A stretch of 64,000 nucleotides of DNA from Rickettsiales bacterium (GCA_020630095.1 JAHDCD010000003.1:62001-126000); one strand, 5' to 3'. Counted from the first letter of the stretch, positions 24,060 to 32,400 are shown. The notes: generated by a model from the letters alone, not told the origin. Translations and numbers: made by a program.

Positions 24060-25250
24060 TTAACTTTTTAAGTGTTCTTGGATGGCGAAGAGGTCTTTGT
24101 CGCCGCGGCCACAAAGGTTAGCGATAATTATATTATCTTTAGGCATTTTGCCAGCTTCACGGATTAAGTAACCAATAGCGTGAGAAGGTTCAAGCGCAGG
24201 GATTATACCTTCCGTTCGGGCTAGAGTTTTAACAGCGTTTAATGCTTCATCATCGGTTGCAGACTCGTATGAAACGCGGCCGATATCATTTAAATATGAA
24301 TGTTCAGGGCCAATACCGGGGTAATCTAGGCCGGCAGAGATTGAGTGAGTTGGTGTTACCTGCCCCGCACTGTCCTGCATAAGATAAGTTTTATTACCAT
24401 GTAGTACACCAACTGAGCCGTTAGCTATTGATGCGGCATTTTTGTCCGTATCAACCCCCTTACCCGCCGCTTCAACGGCTATCATGTTAACATTATTATC
24501 ATCTATAAATGGATAGAAAAGACCAAGTGCATTTGAGCCACCGCCGATACAGGCAACTAAAGTATCTGGCAATCTACCTTCTAGCTCTAAAATTTGTTCT
24601 TTAGCTTCACGACCAATAACTGATTGGAAATCGCGTACCATCATAGGGAATGGGTGTGGTCCTGCCGCTGTGCCGATTAAATAATAAGTATCGTCAACAT
24701 TTGCTACCCAGTCGCGCAAGGCTTCATTCATAGCATCTTTTAGCGTGCCTGAACCTGCTGTTACTGGAACAACTTTTGCACCTAAAAGCTCCATACGAAG
24801 AAGGTTAGGTTTTTGACGCTCAATATCTTTAGCGCCCATATAGATAACGCATTCTAAGCCAAATAATGCACATACAGTTGCCGTTGCAACACCATGCTGA
24901 CCTGCGCCAGTTTCAGCGATAATGCGCTTTTTACCCATGCGGTTAGCAAGAAGTATCTGCCCCAAACAATGGTTAATTTTATGTGCGCCAGTATGGTTAA
25001 GCTCATCGCGCTTAAAGTAAATTTTTGCGCCACCAATTTTTTCAGTTAAGTTTTTAGCAAAATATAATGGGCTTGGACGACCTGTATAATGCTTATTTAG
25101 ATTATCCAGCTCTTCGATAAATGAGCTATCTTCTTTAGCGATTAAATATTCATCGCGAACGTTATTAATTAAAGGAATAAGCGTTTCTGCAACATATACT
25201 CCGCCGTATTGCCCGAAATGTCCGTTATTATCTGGTTGATTATAATTCAT
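24060..25250 (-). CDS. trpB: Tryptophan synthase beta chain
   Basis: 396 aa PLP enzyme joining indole and serine. Start region [19 protein letters not shown], the PLP lysine in the [15 protein letters not shown] stretch, [20 protein letters not shown], the phosphate-binding GGGSNALG and [17 protein letters not shown] are all typical TrpB1 features. Its ATG shares one base with the stop of the RelE-like toxin gene, so it is translated behind a toxin-antitoxin pair. No trpA follows. Confidence 0.96.
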   Translation of the reverse strand: MNYNQPDNNGHFGQYGGVYVAETLIPLINNVRDEYLIAKEDSSFIEELDNLNKHYTGRPSPLYFAKNLTEKIGGAKIYFKRDELNHTGAHKINHCLGQILLANRMGKKRIIAETGAGQHGVATATVCALFGLECVIYMGAKDIERQKPNLLRMELLGAKVVPVTAGSGTLKDAMNEALRDWVANVDDTYYLIGTAAGPHPFPMMVRDFQSVIGREAKEQILELEGRLPDTLVACIGGGSNALGLFYPFIDDNNVNMIAVEAAGKGVDTDKNAASIANGSVGVLHGNKTYLMQDSAGQVTPTHSISAGLDYPGIGPEHSYLNDIGRVSYESATDDEALNAVKTLARTEGIIPALEPSHAIGYLIREAGKMPKDNIIIANLCGRGDKDLFAIQEHLKS

Positions 25251-25537
25251 TAGAAAATTAATAGGCTTTTTAAATAAGCCTCTGACCTGTGAGTTATTTC
25301 ATCTATATATACAATGTGATTATCTTCATCAATGGTATATATTATCCTGTAATCTCCTACTCTTAGTGAATATTTACCCGAAAGTGAAAATTTAAGAGGT
25401 TTACCAAAGATTTTGGGATTTTCAGATAGTTTTTTAATAATTGTAAATTTTATTCTTGATTGAACCGAAGAAGAAAGTTTCTTCATTTGAGATTTCATAA
25501 CCTCTTTTTTAATCTCAATCTTATACATTCCATTCAT
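25250..25537 (-). CDS. RelE/ParE-family toxin
   Basis: 95 aa (92 from the alternative ATG at 25528). The pattern [19 protein letters not shown], then [25 protein letters not shown] with the conserved L-G-x-x-(R)-x-RVGDYRI(I/V)Y, is the RelE fold; such toxins cleave mRNA in the ribosome. The end [15 protein letters not shown] carries the usual HR. It overlaps the antitoxin gene upstream and trpB downstream, making a three-gene coupled unit. Confidence 0.88.
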   Translation of the reverse strand: MNGMYKIEIKKEVMKSQMKKLSSSVQSRIKFTIIKKLSENPKIFGKPLKFSLSGKYSLRVGDYRIIYTIDEDNHIVYIDEITHRSEAYLKSLLIF

Positions 25538-25754
25538 CTATTGAAACATACTCAGCTTTGCCAGAAATTCTATCCATGTGAGCTTTATCCGCCATTACTG
25601 ATAAAACGTAATCTTCGTAATCATCAGAATTAATTAGGGCAAGAGTTTTTATAGCGTCTTCAACAGATACACCGCCTTTTTCAGCATAATGAGAAAAGAA
25701 TTTTTCTTGTTGAGCAGAAAGCTCAATGTTAATATTTACCGCTTCAGTAGACAT
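25521..25754 (-). CDS. Antitoxin of the RelE-like module
   Basis: 77 aa from ATG 25754. The N-terminal VNINIELSAQQEKFFSHYAEKGGVS is a ribbon-helix-helix pattern of DNA-binding antitoxins, with an acidic C-terminus (DDYEDYVLSVMADKAHMDR) able to wrap the toxin. RHH antitoxins repress their own promoter, so trpB downstream would share this control. Divergent from cmk (starts 36 bp apart). A longer start at 25808 would run into cmk and looks non-coding. Confidence 0.8.
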   Translation of the reverse strand: MSTEAVNINIELSAQQEKFFSHYAEKGGVSVEDAIKTLALINSDDYEDYVLSVMADKAHMDRISGKAEYVSIDEWNV

Positions 25755-25790
25755 GTAATTATAATATGGTAAAAGGCATAAAAAGTCAAA

Positions 25791-26462
25791 TTGAATAGAA
25801 ATCTTCAAATAGCAATTGATGGGCCAGCGGCGAGTGGCAAGGGTACTATTTCACGTAAACTAGCTAAAACACTAGGGCTAAAATATTTGGATACTGGTAA
25901 GATATATCGCCTTGTTGGAGTTAAATACTCAGAGTATTGTCATTCCCGCGAAAGCGGGAATCTCCTTACGGAGCTTCCCGAGATCCCCGATCAAGTCGGG
26001 GATGACAAGTTAGAGTTAATTAATATTTGTAATAATATCAATTTTGATGAATTTGATAATTACGACCTCTCATCTGAAGGTGTTGGGGCAGCGGCGAGTA
26101 AGATATCTGCCATACCAGAAGTGCGCGATGCGTTGAAGGAAAAACAACGTGAATTTGCTACCAATGGCGCGATTCTTGATGGACGCGATATTGGCACGGT
26201 TATTCTACCCGAAGCTGATTTTAAATTTTATATAACTGCAGATGTTGAAATACGTGCCCAGAGGCGATTTAAACAGTTGCAAATAGATGATTCATCTGTT
26301 ACATTGCAGGCCGTTTTGGATAAGCTGAAAGAGCGAGATGAGCGTGATAGCAACCGAAAGGTTGCCGCACTTAAACCGGCGGAAGATGCGATTGTTATCG
26401 ATACTTCCGAGCTTTCAATTGAAGAAGTTTATTCAACAATGCTACGCATTATTAAAAAGTGA
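25791..26462 (+). CDS. cmk: Cytidylate kinase with in-frame family-1 insertion
   Basis: 223 aa from a TTG start. Phosphorylates CMP/dCMP with ATP. P-loop IAIDGPAASGKGTISRKLA, then LDTGKIYR, VGAAASKISAIPEVR, the ILDGRDIGTVILPEADFKFY core and lid residues RAQRR and RDERDSNR are all present. Between the helix after LDTGKIYR and the NMP-binding region, residues 50-76 (CHSRESGNLL...EIPDQVGDD) are encoded by a complete 68-bp family-1 repeat. Cmk motifs remain in frame on both sides, so the enzyme is probably active with a surface loop. Precedes rpsA as in most Alphaproteobacteria. Confidence 0.93.
   Translation: MNRNLQIAIDGPAASGKGTISRKLAKTLGLKYLDTGKIYRLVGVKYSEYCHSRESGNLLTELPEIPDQVGDDKLELINICNNINFDEFDNYDLSSEGVGAAASKISAIPEVRDALKEKQREFATNGAILDGRDIGTVILPEADFKFYITADVEIRAQRRFKQLQIDDSSVTLQAVLDKLKERDERDSNRKVAALKPAEDAIVIDTSELSIEEVYSTMLRIIKK
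25939..26006 (+). repeat. Family-1 repeat inside cmk
   Basis: Full-length plus-orientation copy, GTCATTCCCGCGAAAGCGGG ... CGGGGATGAC, with both hairpins perfect. It is translated as CHSRESGNLLTELPE / IPDQVGDD. The same frame and orientation are used in the GTA protease gene at 43798. Confidence 0.95.
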
Positions 26463-26546
26463 TATAGTGATGCGGTGATTTAGTGATATAGTTTATCTTT
26501 AATATTGATAAAGCCTATATTACCAACTTCTAAATCACTAAATAAC
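26460..26546. repeat. Locus-specific word hairpin between cmk and rpsA
   Basis: The left side iterates GTGAT(A/T)TAG words (TGATATAGTGATGCGGTGAT, then TTAGTGATATAG), closes around GATAAA/TTTATC, and the right side carries the complements CTATAT and CTAAATCACTAAATAACG. The word is peculiar to this spot. It may be the cmk terminator or part of the rpsA leader. Confidence 0.55.
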
Positions 26547-26618
26547 GGATTCCACAATTATAATCCGAACTTATTAACCAACCTAGAACAATGTGGGTTC
26601 TAGCAATATATAAATAAC

Positions 26619-28355
26619 ATGGCGCAGCCAAGAATAATCCCTGAAATTGAAAATCCATACACTACCGGCGAATCTTTCGCTGATATGATTGATGGTATCG
26701 AAATTAGTAACCTAGAGCGTAACACAATTGTTAATGGTCTAGTTGTTGCAGTTAACGATAAAAACGTATTAATCGACTTCGGTTATAAATCTGAAGGTTC
26801 AGTTAATACATCTGACTTCCCTGAGCGTGAGCGCAAAGAATTAGAAGTTGGTCAAAATATTGAAGTATATATTGAAGCGCTAGAAGGCTTTAAAGGTGAG
26901 GCACAAATTTCTCGCTCAAGAGCTATTCAAGAAAAAGCACGCGGTATATTACAAGATGCACTTAATAACGGCACTACGCTTACTGGTGTTATCAACGAGA
27001 AAGTTAAAGGTGGTTACGTTGTTGACCTTGTTGATCTTTCTATGGTTGCTTTCCTACCTGGTTCGCAAGTTGATCTTAAGCCTATTAAAGATGCAACGCA
27101 CTTAATGCACAAGGAAATGCCTTTCCAAGTAGTTAAAATGGATACTAAACGTGGTAACGTGGTTGTATCTCGTCGCGCTATTTTAGAGGAATCTCGTGCG
27201 GAAGAGCGTGAAGAAGCATTAAAGAACATCGAAGCTGGTATGGTATTACAAGGTACAGTTAAGAACTTAACTGATTATGGTGCATTCGTAGATTTAGGTG
27301 CTGTAGATGGCTTATTACACGTTACTGACATTTCTTGGAAACGTATTTCTCACCCTTCTGAGGCGTTAAAAGTTGGTCAAGATGTTACTGTTAAAGTTAT
27401 TAAGTACGAAGAAGAAAACGGCAAAATCTCACTTGGTATGAAGCAAATGGAAGATAGCCCATGGAAATCTGTTGCTGGTAAGTATGTAGTAGGCACTGAT
27501 TACGATGGTGTTATTACTTCTACAACTGATTATGGTGCGTTTGTTGAGCTTCAAGATGGTATTGAAGGTTTAGTACATCAGTCTGAAATGAGCTGGGTAC
27601 ACAAGAACTTACACCCGTCTAAGATAGCTGCTTCTGGTGATAAAGTACGTGTACGTATTTTAGAAATGGATGTTGAAAATGCACGTTTATCTCTTGGTAT
27701 GAAACAATGTTACGATAACCCTTGGGAGTCATTCGCTGGTGGTAATAAAGCTAATGATGTTGTTAAAGGTAAAGTAGTTTCAGTTGCTGATTTCGGTTTA
27801 TTCGTTGGTTTAGAAGGCGGCCTAGAAGGCTTAGTTCATATTAACGATGTAGCTCGTGGTGAAGAAGGTGCAGATGCAATTAAGCAATATTCTGAAGGTC
27901 AAGACGTTGAAGTTAAGATTCTATCAATTGATGCTGATAAAGAGCGTATAGCTTTAGGTATTCGTCAGTTAAATGAGTCTACTGCTTCTCAGGCTGAAAT
28001 GGGTGTTTCAACTGGTGATGTTAGAACGTTTACTGTTTCTACAGTTGATGATAACTTCGTTGAAGTTGAGCTTGATGGTAAAGTTGTTGCTAAGATTTTC
28101 CGTAAGGATTTATCTAAGGAACGTTCTGAGCAACGTACTAACCGCTTTGCTGTTGGTGATAAGCTTGATGCAAAAGTTATCGGTTACGATTCTAAAGAGC
28201 GCAAGCTTAAAGTTTCTATCCGTCAGCTTGAGATTGATGAAGAGAAGGATGCAATTGCGCAATTCGGTTCAACATCGTCTGGTGCTACTATTGGTGGTAT
28301 TTTAGGTGCAGCTTTAGAAGAAGCTGGTGCTGATAATAAATCTGATAAGAAGTAA
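26619..28355 (+). CDS. rpsA: 30S ribosomal protein S1
   Basis: 578 aa with six S1 RNA-binding repeats. The last four are easiest to see, each with a (Y/F)GAFV or FGLFV strand followed by GL(L/V)H: TDYGAFVDLGAVDGLLHVTDISW, TDYGAFVELQDGIEGLVHQSEM, ADFGLFVGLEGGLEGLVHIND (given as parts of residues 215-450). S1 docks mRNAs on the 30S subunit. The cmk-rpsA-ihfB order is conserved in the class. Codon use is biased towards common codons, as expected for high expression. A strong terminator follows at 28476. Confidence 0.97.
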   Translation: MAQPRIIPEIENPYTTGESFADMIDGIEISNLERNTIVNGLVVAVNDKNVLIDFGYKSEGSVNTSDFPERERKELEVGQNIEVYIEALEGFKGEAQISRSRAIQEKARGILQDALNNGTTLTGVINEKVKGGYVVDLVDLSMVAFLPGSQVDLKPIKDATHLMHKEMPFQVVKMDTKRGNVVVSRRAILEESRAEEREEALKNIEAGMVLQGTVKNLTDYGAFVDLGAVDGLLHVTDISWKRISHPSEALKVGQDVTVKVIKYEEENGKISLGMKQMEDSPWKSVAGKYVVGTDYDGVITSTTDYGAFVELQDGIEGLVHQSEMSWVHKNLHPSKIAASGDKVRVRILEMDVENARLSLGMKQCYDNPWESFAGGNKANDVVKGKVVSVADFGLFVGLEGGLEGLVHINDVARGEEGADAIKQYSEGQDVEVKILSIDADKERIALGIRQLNESTASQAEMGVSTGDVRTFTVSTVDDNFVEVELDGKVVAKIFRKDLSKERSEQRTNRFAVGDKLDAKVIGYDSKERKLKVSIRQLEIDEEKDAIAQFGSTSSGATIGGILGAALEEAGADNKSDKK

Positions 28356-28372
28356 TTATCTTTTTATATGAC

Positions 28373-28469
28373 GTCATTGCGAGCAAAGCGAAGCAATCCA
28401 TCGACAGGTCTTTCTATAAATATAGATTAGTTGATGGATCGCCGCGTCGCTTAAGCTCCTCGCGATGAC
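28373..28469. repeat. Family-2 palindromic repeat after rpsA
   Basis: GTCATTGCGAGCAAAGCGAA with GCAATCCATCGACAGG at the left and GATGGATCGCCGCG ... CTCGCGATGAC at the right. Compact copy (97 bp) immediately after the rpsA stop. Confidence 0.85.
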
Positions 28470-28475
28470 AAAAAG

Positions 28476-28507
28476 AAAGGCTGGTGTTATTGCACCAGCC
28501 TTTTTTG
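28476..28507 (+). terminator. Intrinsic terminator of rpsA
   Basis: AAAGGCTGGTG-ttattg-CACCAGCCTTTTTT: 9-bp perfect GC-rich core stem followed by a T-run. Confidence 0.95.
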
Positions 28508-28619
28508 TACCTTCCTGAATGAATAATTTTATGCCATTATTGAAGTATGATTGATAAAAACTTACTGCGAACATGTCTAAAAAGTTCAAAAAATGCACAA
28601 AAATTGGCATTTTTTGAAC

Positions 28620-28797
28620 TTTTTTGAAGTGTTTTTTAACGGATTCATCCTAACCCATATTGAAATATAAGGATTTTTAATGGATACTAGATGAATATAT
28701 TATTTTTTGAGTAATTTTAGCGATTCTATATTTTGGAATTTTTATCTTGCCGAACGCACCAGAAAAACCGGTTCCCACTTTTTCAGCGCTTACGGCA
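28620..28797. repeat. Family-3 element, copy upstream of sppA
   Basis: Shares three ordered blocks with 52344-52530: TTTTTTGAAGTGTTTTTT, then GGATTnATCCTAnC with TGAAATATAAGGATTTT, and a 45-base core GCCGAACGCACCAGAAAAAC / CGGTTCCCACTTTTTC / GCGCTTACGGC. The core is identical in both copies except at one base. The blocks are 127 bp apart here and 138 bp in the other copy. Both precede a plus-strand gene. The function is unknown. Confidence 0.75.
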
Positions 28798-28838
28798 GTT
28801 ATAATCCCACAGGAAACGCAACAAATCTTAAGTAACAT

Positions 28839-28907
28839 GTCATTGCGGAGCTTGACTCCGGAATCTGGTGGATGTAACAATGAGATTCTCGCCTACGCGG
28901 GAATGAC
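28839..28907. repeat. Family-1 repeat, degenerate copy before sppA
   Basis: The right hairpin GAGATTCTCGCCTACGCGGG with AATGAC is standard. The left part GTCATTGCGGAGCTTGACTC with CGGAAT forms a hairpin of different sequence, so this looks like a hybrid or diverged member. It ends 12 bp before the sppA ATG. Confidence 0.7.
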
Positions 28908-28919
28908 AAAAATTATTTT

Positions 28920-29828
28920 ATGTTAACAACGGATCAAATAATTGAAAGAAATCGCTTAAAGCAATCCGCGCGCAAGTGGCGTATGATTGGTATTTTTACC
29001 ATCATTTTAGCATTGTTTTTGTTTGTATCAAAATCGGCTGATAATATTTTAGCAGGAACCTCTGCAGGCAAAGAATATATAGCGCGTGTTGAAATTGATG
29101 GCTTAATTACCCATGAGCCTGAGAAAATTAAACGCTTAAAGAAATTGGCTGAAAACGAAGATGTTAAGGCTGTGGTTTTATTTATTAATAGCCCCGGTGG
29201 AACAACTATGGGCGGTGAAGTTTTGCATAATTCTTTTACTAATATTGCTAAAGAAAAACCATTAGTTGCCGTTATGGGTAACTTAGCAGCATCTGCTGGT
29301 TATATGATAGCTTTACCTGCGGAACATATTATCGCACATAAGGCCACTATTACTGGCTCTATTGGTGTGGTTATGGAGCTACCGCAAGTTAAAGGTTTGG
29401 CCGATAATTGGGGTATTAAGTTAAATAAGATAGCATCTGGCGGGCAGAAAGGTGAGCCTAGCCCTATGCGAGATATGAGTGCTGATACTGAGAAGGTAAT
29501 TGAATCTATTATAATGGATTTCCATGATGAGTTTACCAAAATGGTGGCTGAAGGGCGCTCAATGAATCTAATAGAAGTTCAAAAACTTGCCGATGGTAGA
29601 GCTTATTCAGCTAAGCAAGCTCTTGATCTTGGCTTAATTGATGCAATTGGTACCGAGCAAGCGGCGACTGATTGGTTAAAGGAGAAAAAGGAACTTGATC
29701 ATGATGTTGTGGATTACAAACTTGAAGCCAAACGTGGTTTCTTTGGCGAAATGAAATCGATGTTTAATGGCGCAAAGCAATCTTTAGGCTTTTCTAATTC
29801 TGGTTTAATGTCAAAAATATCGTTTTAA
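28920..29828 (+). CDS. sppA: Signal peptide peptidase SppA (S49)
   Basis: 302 aa inner-membrane serine protease that degrades cleaved signal peptides. N-terminal anchor (MIGIFTIILALFLFVSKSA), then the S49 core: VVLFINSPGGTTMGGEVL, the nucleophile serine in NLAASAGYMIALPA, ATITGSIGVVMELP, and the lysine general-base region KGEPSPMRDMS. The length fits the short (36K-type) family. Followed by ihfB, the class-typical neighbour. Confidence 0.93.
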   Translation: MLTTDQIIERNRLKQSARKWRMIGIFTIILALFLFVSKSADNILAGTSAGKEYIARVEIDGLITHEPEKIKRLKKLAENEDVKAVVLFINSPGGTTMGGEVLHNSFTNIAKEKPLVAVMGNLAASAGYMIALPAEHIIAHKATITGSIGVVMELPQVKGLADNWGIKLNKIASGGQKGEPSPMRDMSADTEKVIESIIMDFHDEFTKMVAEGRSMNLIEVQKLADGRAYSAKQALDLGLIDAIGTEQAATDWLKEKKELDHDVVDYKLEAKRGFFGEMKSMFNGAKQSLGFSNSGLMSKISF

Positions 29829-29890
29829 TTATAATAACCACTTGATTCGGTTAGATAAATTCATATCCTAAGGTTTCGAGGTGAAGAAGA

Positions 29891-30172
29891 ATGGTTAATA
29901 AATCTGATATAATTGAAAAGGTATACGAAAAGTTTGACGGCTTAACTAAAGATGAAGTTAAGTTAATTGTTAATTCTATCGTTGATGAAATTGCAACTAC
30001 TATTGAACGCGGTGGTAGAGTTGAGCTTCGTGGCTTCGGTACATTCTCAACACGTACTCGTAAAGCTGGTAAAGCTAGAAACCCTAAAACTGGTGAAGTT
30101 ATCGAGATTGGGGAAAGAAAAACTATCTATTTCAGAGCTGGTTCTGGCTTGAAAGGTAAATTAAACTCTTAA
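29891..30172 (+). CDS. ihfB: Integration host factor beta subunit
   Basis: 93 aa HU/IHF fold. Signature GGRVELRGFGTFSTRTRKAG with the DNA-intercalating Pro in the arm (ARNPKTGE) is intact. Bends DNA as a heterodimer with IhfA. The start has GAGGTGAAGAAG upstream. The stop codon is immediately followed by the trpF ATG, so both are co-translated. Confidence 0.93.
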   Translation: MVNKSDIIEKVYEKFDGLTKDEVKLIVNSIVDEIATTIERGGRVELRGFGTFSTRTRKAGKARNPKTGEVIEIGERKTIYFRAGSGLKGKLNS

Positions 30173-30808
30173 ATGTCCAAAATTAAAATCTGTGGAATTA
30201 GCACTGTTGAAGCTGCAAAAGCTTGTATTGATGGCAGAGCGGATTTTATTGGCTTTATATTCTTTGATAAAAGCCCGCGCAATATTACATTAGAGAAGGC
30301 GAAAGAGATTGCTAAATTAGACTTTGGTACTGCCAAAAAAGTTGCTGTTACTGTAAACGCTACTGATAATGAATTTGATAATATAGTAGAAGCACTTAAC
30401 CCTGATTATCTGCAACTTCATGGTGATGAAACTGCATGCAGAATAAAAGATGTTAAGGCTGAATTCTCGTTACCTATTATTAAAGCCCTTCCAGCGAGTC
30501 AAATATCTGAGATTAAAGATAATGAATTTGTTGATTATTATTTGATTGATTCCCCGATCAAGTCGGGGAATGACATGGGGGGAATTTATGGCGGTTCAGG
30601 TAAAGTTTTTGATTGGGATAAATTAACGGAATATAAGCTTGAAACTCCGTATTTTTTATCTGGTGGGTTGAATATTGATAATATCGATGAAGCGTTGAAG
30701 TTAAAACCTTATGCGGTGGATTTATCTTCTGGAGTTGAAAGCGCAAAAGGTATTAAAGATATAGCAAAGATAGAAGGATTATTACCCCATATAAAGCATT
30801 GCTCTTGA
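30173..30808 (+). CDS. trpF: Phosphoribosylanthranilate isomerase with repeat-derived loop
   Basis: 211 aa TIM barrel. N-terminal KICGIS with the catalytic Cys, FIGFIFFDKSPRNI, LQLHGDE and GGSGKVFDW and FLSGGLN phosphate-binding loops mark the family. In the loop between the catalytic Asp strand (YYLIDS) and GGSGKVFDW, residues PIKSGNDMGG are encoded by the right half of a family-1 repeat (30550-30574), in a different frame from the cmk copy. Synteny ihfB-trpF is conserved, but trpB, its usual follower, is at 24060. The 3' end overlaps ubiA on the other strand by 56 bp. Confidence 0.93.
   Translation: MSKIKICGISTVEAAKACIDGRADFIGFIFFDKSPRNITLEKAKEIAKLDFGTAKKVAVTVNATDNEFDNIVEALNPDYLQLHGDETACRIKDVKAEFSLPIIKALPASQISEIKDNEFVDYYLIDSPIKSGNDMGGIYGGSGKVFDWDKLTEYKLETPYFLSGGLNIDNIDEALKLKPYAVDLSSGVESAKGIKDIAKIEGLLPHIKHCS
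30550..30574 (+). repeat. Half family-1 repeat inside trpF
   Basis: TTCCCCGATCAAGTCGGGGA followed by ATGAC: only the right-hand hairpin and terminal ATGAC of family 1. It lies in the active-site-side loop region of trpF and keeps the frame. Confidence 0.85.
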
Positions 30809-31583
30809 ATCTGCTTTTGCAGTTTTCTGAAGATTTTCTATCTAGCGTTATTACCTGCCATTTAAGCTGTAGGTAGCCAAGTAAAATTCCGATCAAGAAT
30901 ATTTTTTCTGGCTGTAACGCCATATAAGTTGCCGTTATTAACAGCAAAGTATGCAAGCCGTAAAGCATACTTACAATAAACGGGGCTTTAGTACCAAAGG
31001 CTATGGCGGTAGATTTTATGCCAATTTCTCTATCGAATTTCTCATCTTGGAAAGCGTAGATAGTATCGTAGGCGATGGTCCAAACAATACAGGCTAAATA
31101 AAGAATAATTGGTACTAATGTTAGCTCACCTACTATTGCTGTGTATCCCATTAATGCGCCGAAATTAAAGGTTAACCCTAGGAAAACTTGTGGCGCGCGT
31201 ATTAGGCGCTTCATGAACGGGTAAGCAATTACTGGAATAACAGATACGAAGCCAAGCTTGATAGTCATCTCGTTTAATTGAAGTAATAGAGCTAATGATA
31301 TGGCTAATAGAACTATCAGAAAAATTATAGCGCCCTTTAAGCTTATTTGGCCTGAGGCTAATGGGCGGTCTTTTGTTCTTTCCACCTTCCTATCTAAATC
31401 TCTATCAATTATATCATTAATAATACAACCAGCGGAGCGCATTAAAATTGCGCCGAGGGTGAATATTATTGCAATCTTGTTATTCCAACCTGCTAAGGCT
31501 ATGCTCCACAAGGCAGGGAATAGTAATAATAATATTCCTACTGGTTGGTGCAAACGTGCTAATTTAATATAGTTAAAAACCAT
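30753..31583 (-). CDS. ubiA: 4-hydroxybenzoate polyprenyltransferase
   Basis: 276 aa membrane enzyme of ubiquinone synthesis, seven to nine helices. The two Mg-diphosphate motifs are NDIIDRDLDRKVERTKDRPL and DTIYAFQDEKFDREIGIKST. N-terminal KLARLHQPVG is typical. Its last 19 codons overlap the end of trpF on the opposite strand. A family-1 repeat lies directly upstream. Confidence 0.94.
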   Translation of the reverse strand: MVFNYIKLARLHQPVGILLLLFPALWSIALAGWNNKIAIIFTLGAILMRSAGCIINDIIDRDLDRKVERTKDRPLASGQISLKGAIIFLIVLLAISLALLLQLNEMTIKLGFVSVIPVIAYPFMKRLIRAPQVFLGLTFNFGALMGYTAIVGELTLVPIILYLACIVWTIAYDTIYAFQDEKFDREIGIKSTAIAFGTKAPFIVSMLYGLHTLLLITATYMALQPEKIFLIGILLGYLQLKWQVITLDRKSSENCKSRFKSNALYGVIILLSLLYL

Positions 31584-31595
31584 TATCTATGTTTT

Positions 31596-31662
31596 GTCAT
31601 TCCCGCGAAAGCGGGAATCTCCCTACGGAGCTTCCCGAGATCCCCGCCTGCGCGGGGATGAC
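31596..31662. repeat. Family-1 repeat between ubiA and rsmE
   Basis: Full plus-orientation copy, with right hairpin TCCCCGCCTGCGCGGGGATG, i.e. loop changed but stem preserved. It lies in the 109-bp divergent promoter region. Confidence 0.9.
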
Positions 31663-31692
31663 AATAAAAAAGGCTCATGCTAAAAAGATAAC

Positions 31693-32400
31693 ATGAAAAA
31701 ATTTATACGCATATATGCTGATGCGGTTTTAGATATAAACGCATCTGTTAATTTAAGTAAAGAGCAAGCTCATTACTTGAAGAATGTTATGCGAAAAAAT
31801 GTAGGCGATGAGCTGTTAGTTTTCAATAATTCTTATGGCGAGTATTTAGGCGAGATTAGGAATATCAGTAAATCTGAATGTGTTTTATTTTTAAAAGAGA
31901 ATACTAAACCTTCCAAGCCGTTAAATAATATTACCCTTGCATTTGCGCCAGTTAAAAATGCTAAAGCTGAATATATAGTTGAGAAAGCAACTGAGCTTGG
32001 CATTGGATCTATTACGCCAATAATTACTGAGCGGACTATTATAAGAAAGGTTAACAATGAGCGCCTAGTTAAAACATCTATTGAAGCGGCGGAGCAATGT
32101 GAACGTGTTAACGTTCCGCAAGTTAACAAAACTAATTCAATTATAAATTTAATAAAATCTAATGAAAAAATTATATTCTGTAATGAGCGTGGCGGTGCAG
32201 TAAAGCTTAACGAACTACAACTGGATGCCAATGAAAATTATAATATTTTAATTGGACCTGAAGGTGGATTTTCTGACGATGAAGTTGCTCTACTAGAAAG
32301 ATATGAGAATTCAATTTCGGTTACTTTAGGTGAAAATATTTTACGTGCAGATACTGCAGCAATTCTTGCTTGTGGGGTTGTAAGCTTACTCCCAGTCTAG
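31693..32400 (+). CDS. rsmE: 16S rRNA (uracil-1498-N3)-methyltransferase
   Basis: 235 aa SPOUT methylase. The N-terminal PUA-like part has [19 protein letters not shown]; the knot has [49 protein letters not shown] and the C-terminal [12 protein letters not shown]. Normal length. The end overlaps nuoA on the other strand by 15 bp. Confidence 0.95.
   Translation: MKKFIRIYADAVLDINASVNLSKEQAHYLKNVMRKNVGDELLVFNNSYGEYLGEIRNISKSECVLFLKENTKPSKPLNNITLAFAPVKNAKAEYIVEKATELGIGSITPIITERTIIRKVNNERLVKTSIEAAEQCERVNVPQVNKTNSIINLIKSNEKIIFCNERGGAVKLNELQLDANENYNILIGPEGGFSDDEVALLERYENSISVTLGENILRADTAAILACGVVSLLPV

Larger units (their letters stand above)
28356..28919. other. Gene-free interval between rpsA and sppA
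   Basis: 564 bp made almost wholly of repeats: a family-2 copy (28373-28469), the rpsA terminator (28476-28507), a T/A-rich hairpin (AAGTTCAAAAAATGC against GCATTTTTTGAACTT, 28582-28622), a family-3 element (28620-28797) and a degenerate family-1 copy (28839-28907). A minus-strand open frame 28677-28880 crosses the family-3 core but looks like a shadow. Confidence 0.75.

Noticed and set aside
28677-28880. Minus-strand open frame of 67 codons over the family-3 core
   Set aside because: Only the core part is conserved in the other copy, which has a stop just upstream in that frame; no ribosome-binding site. Conservation is better explained by the DNA element.
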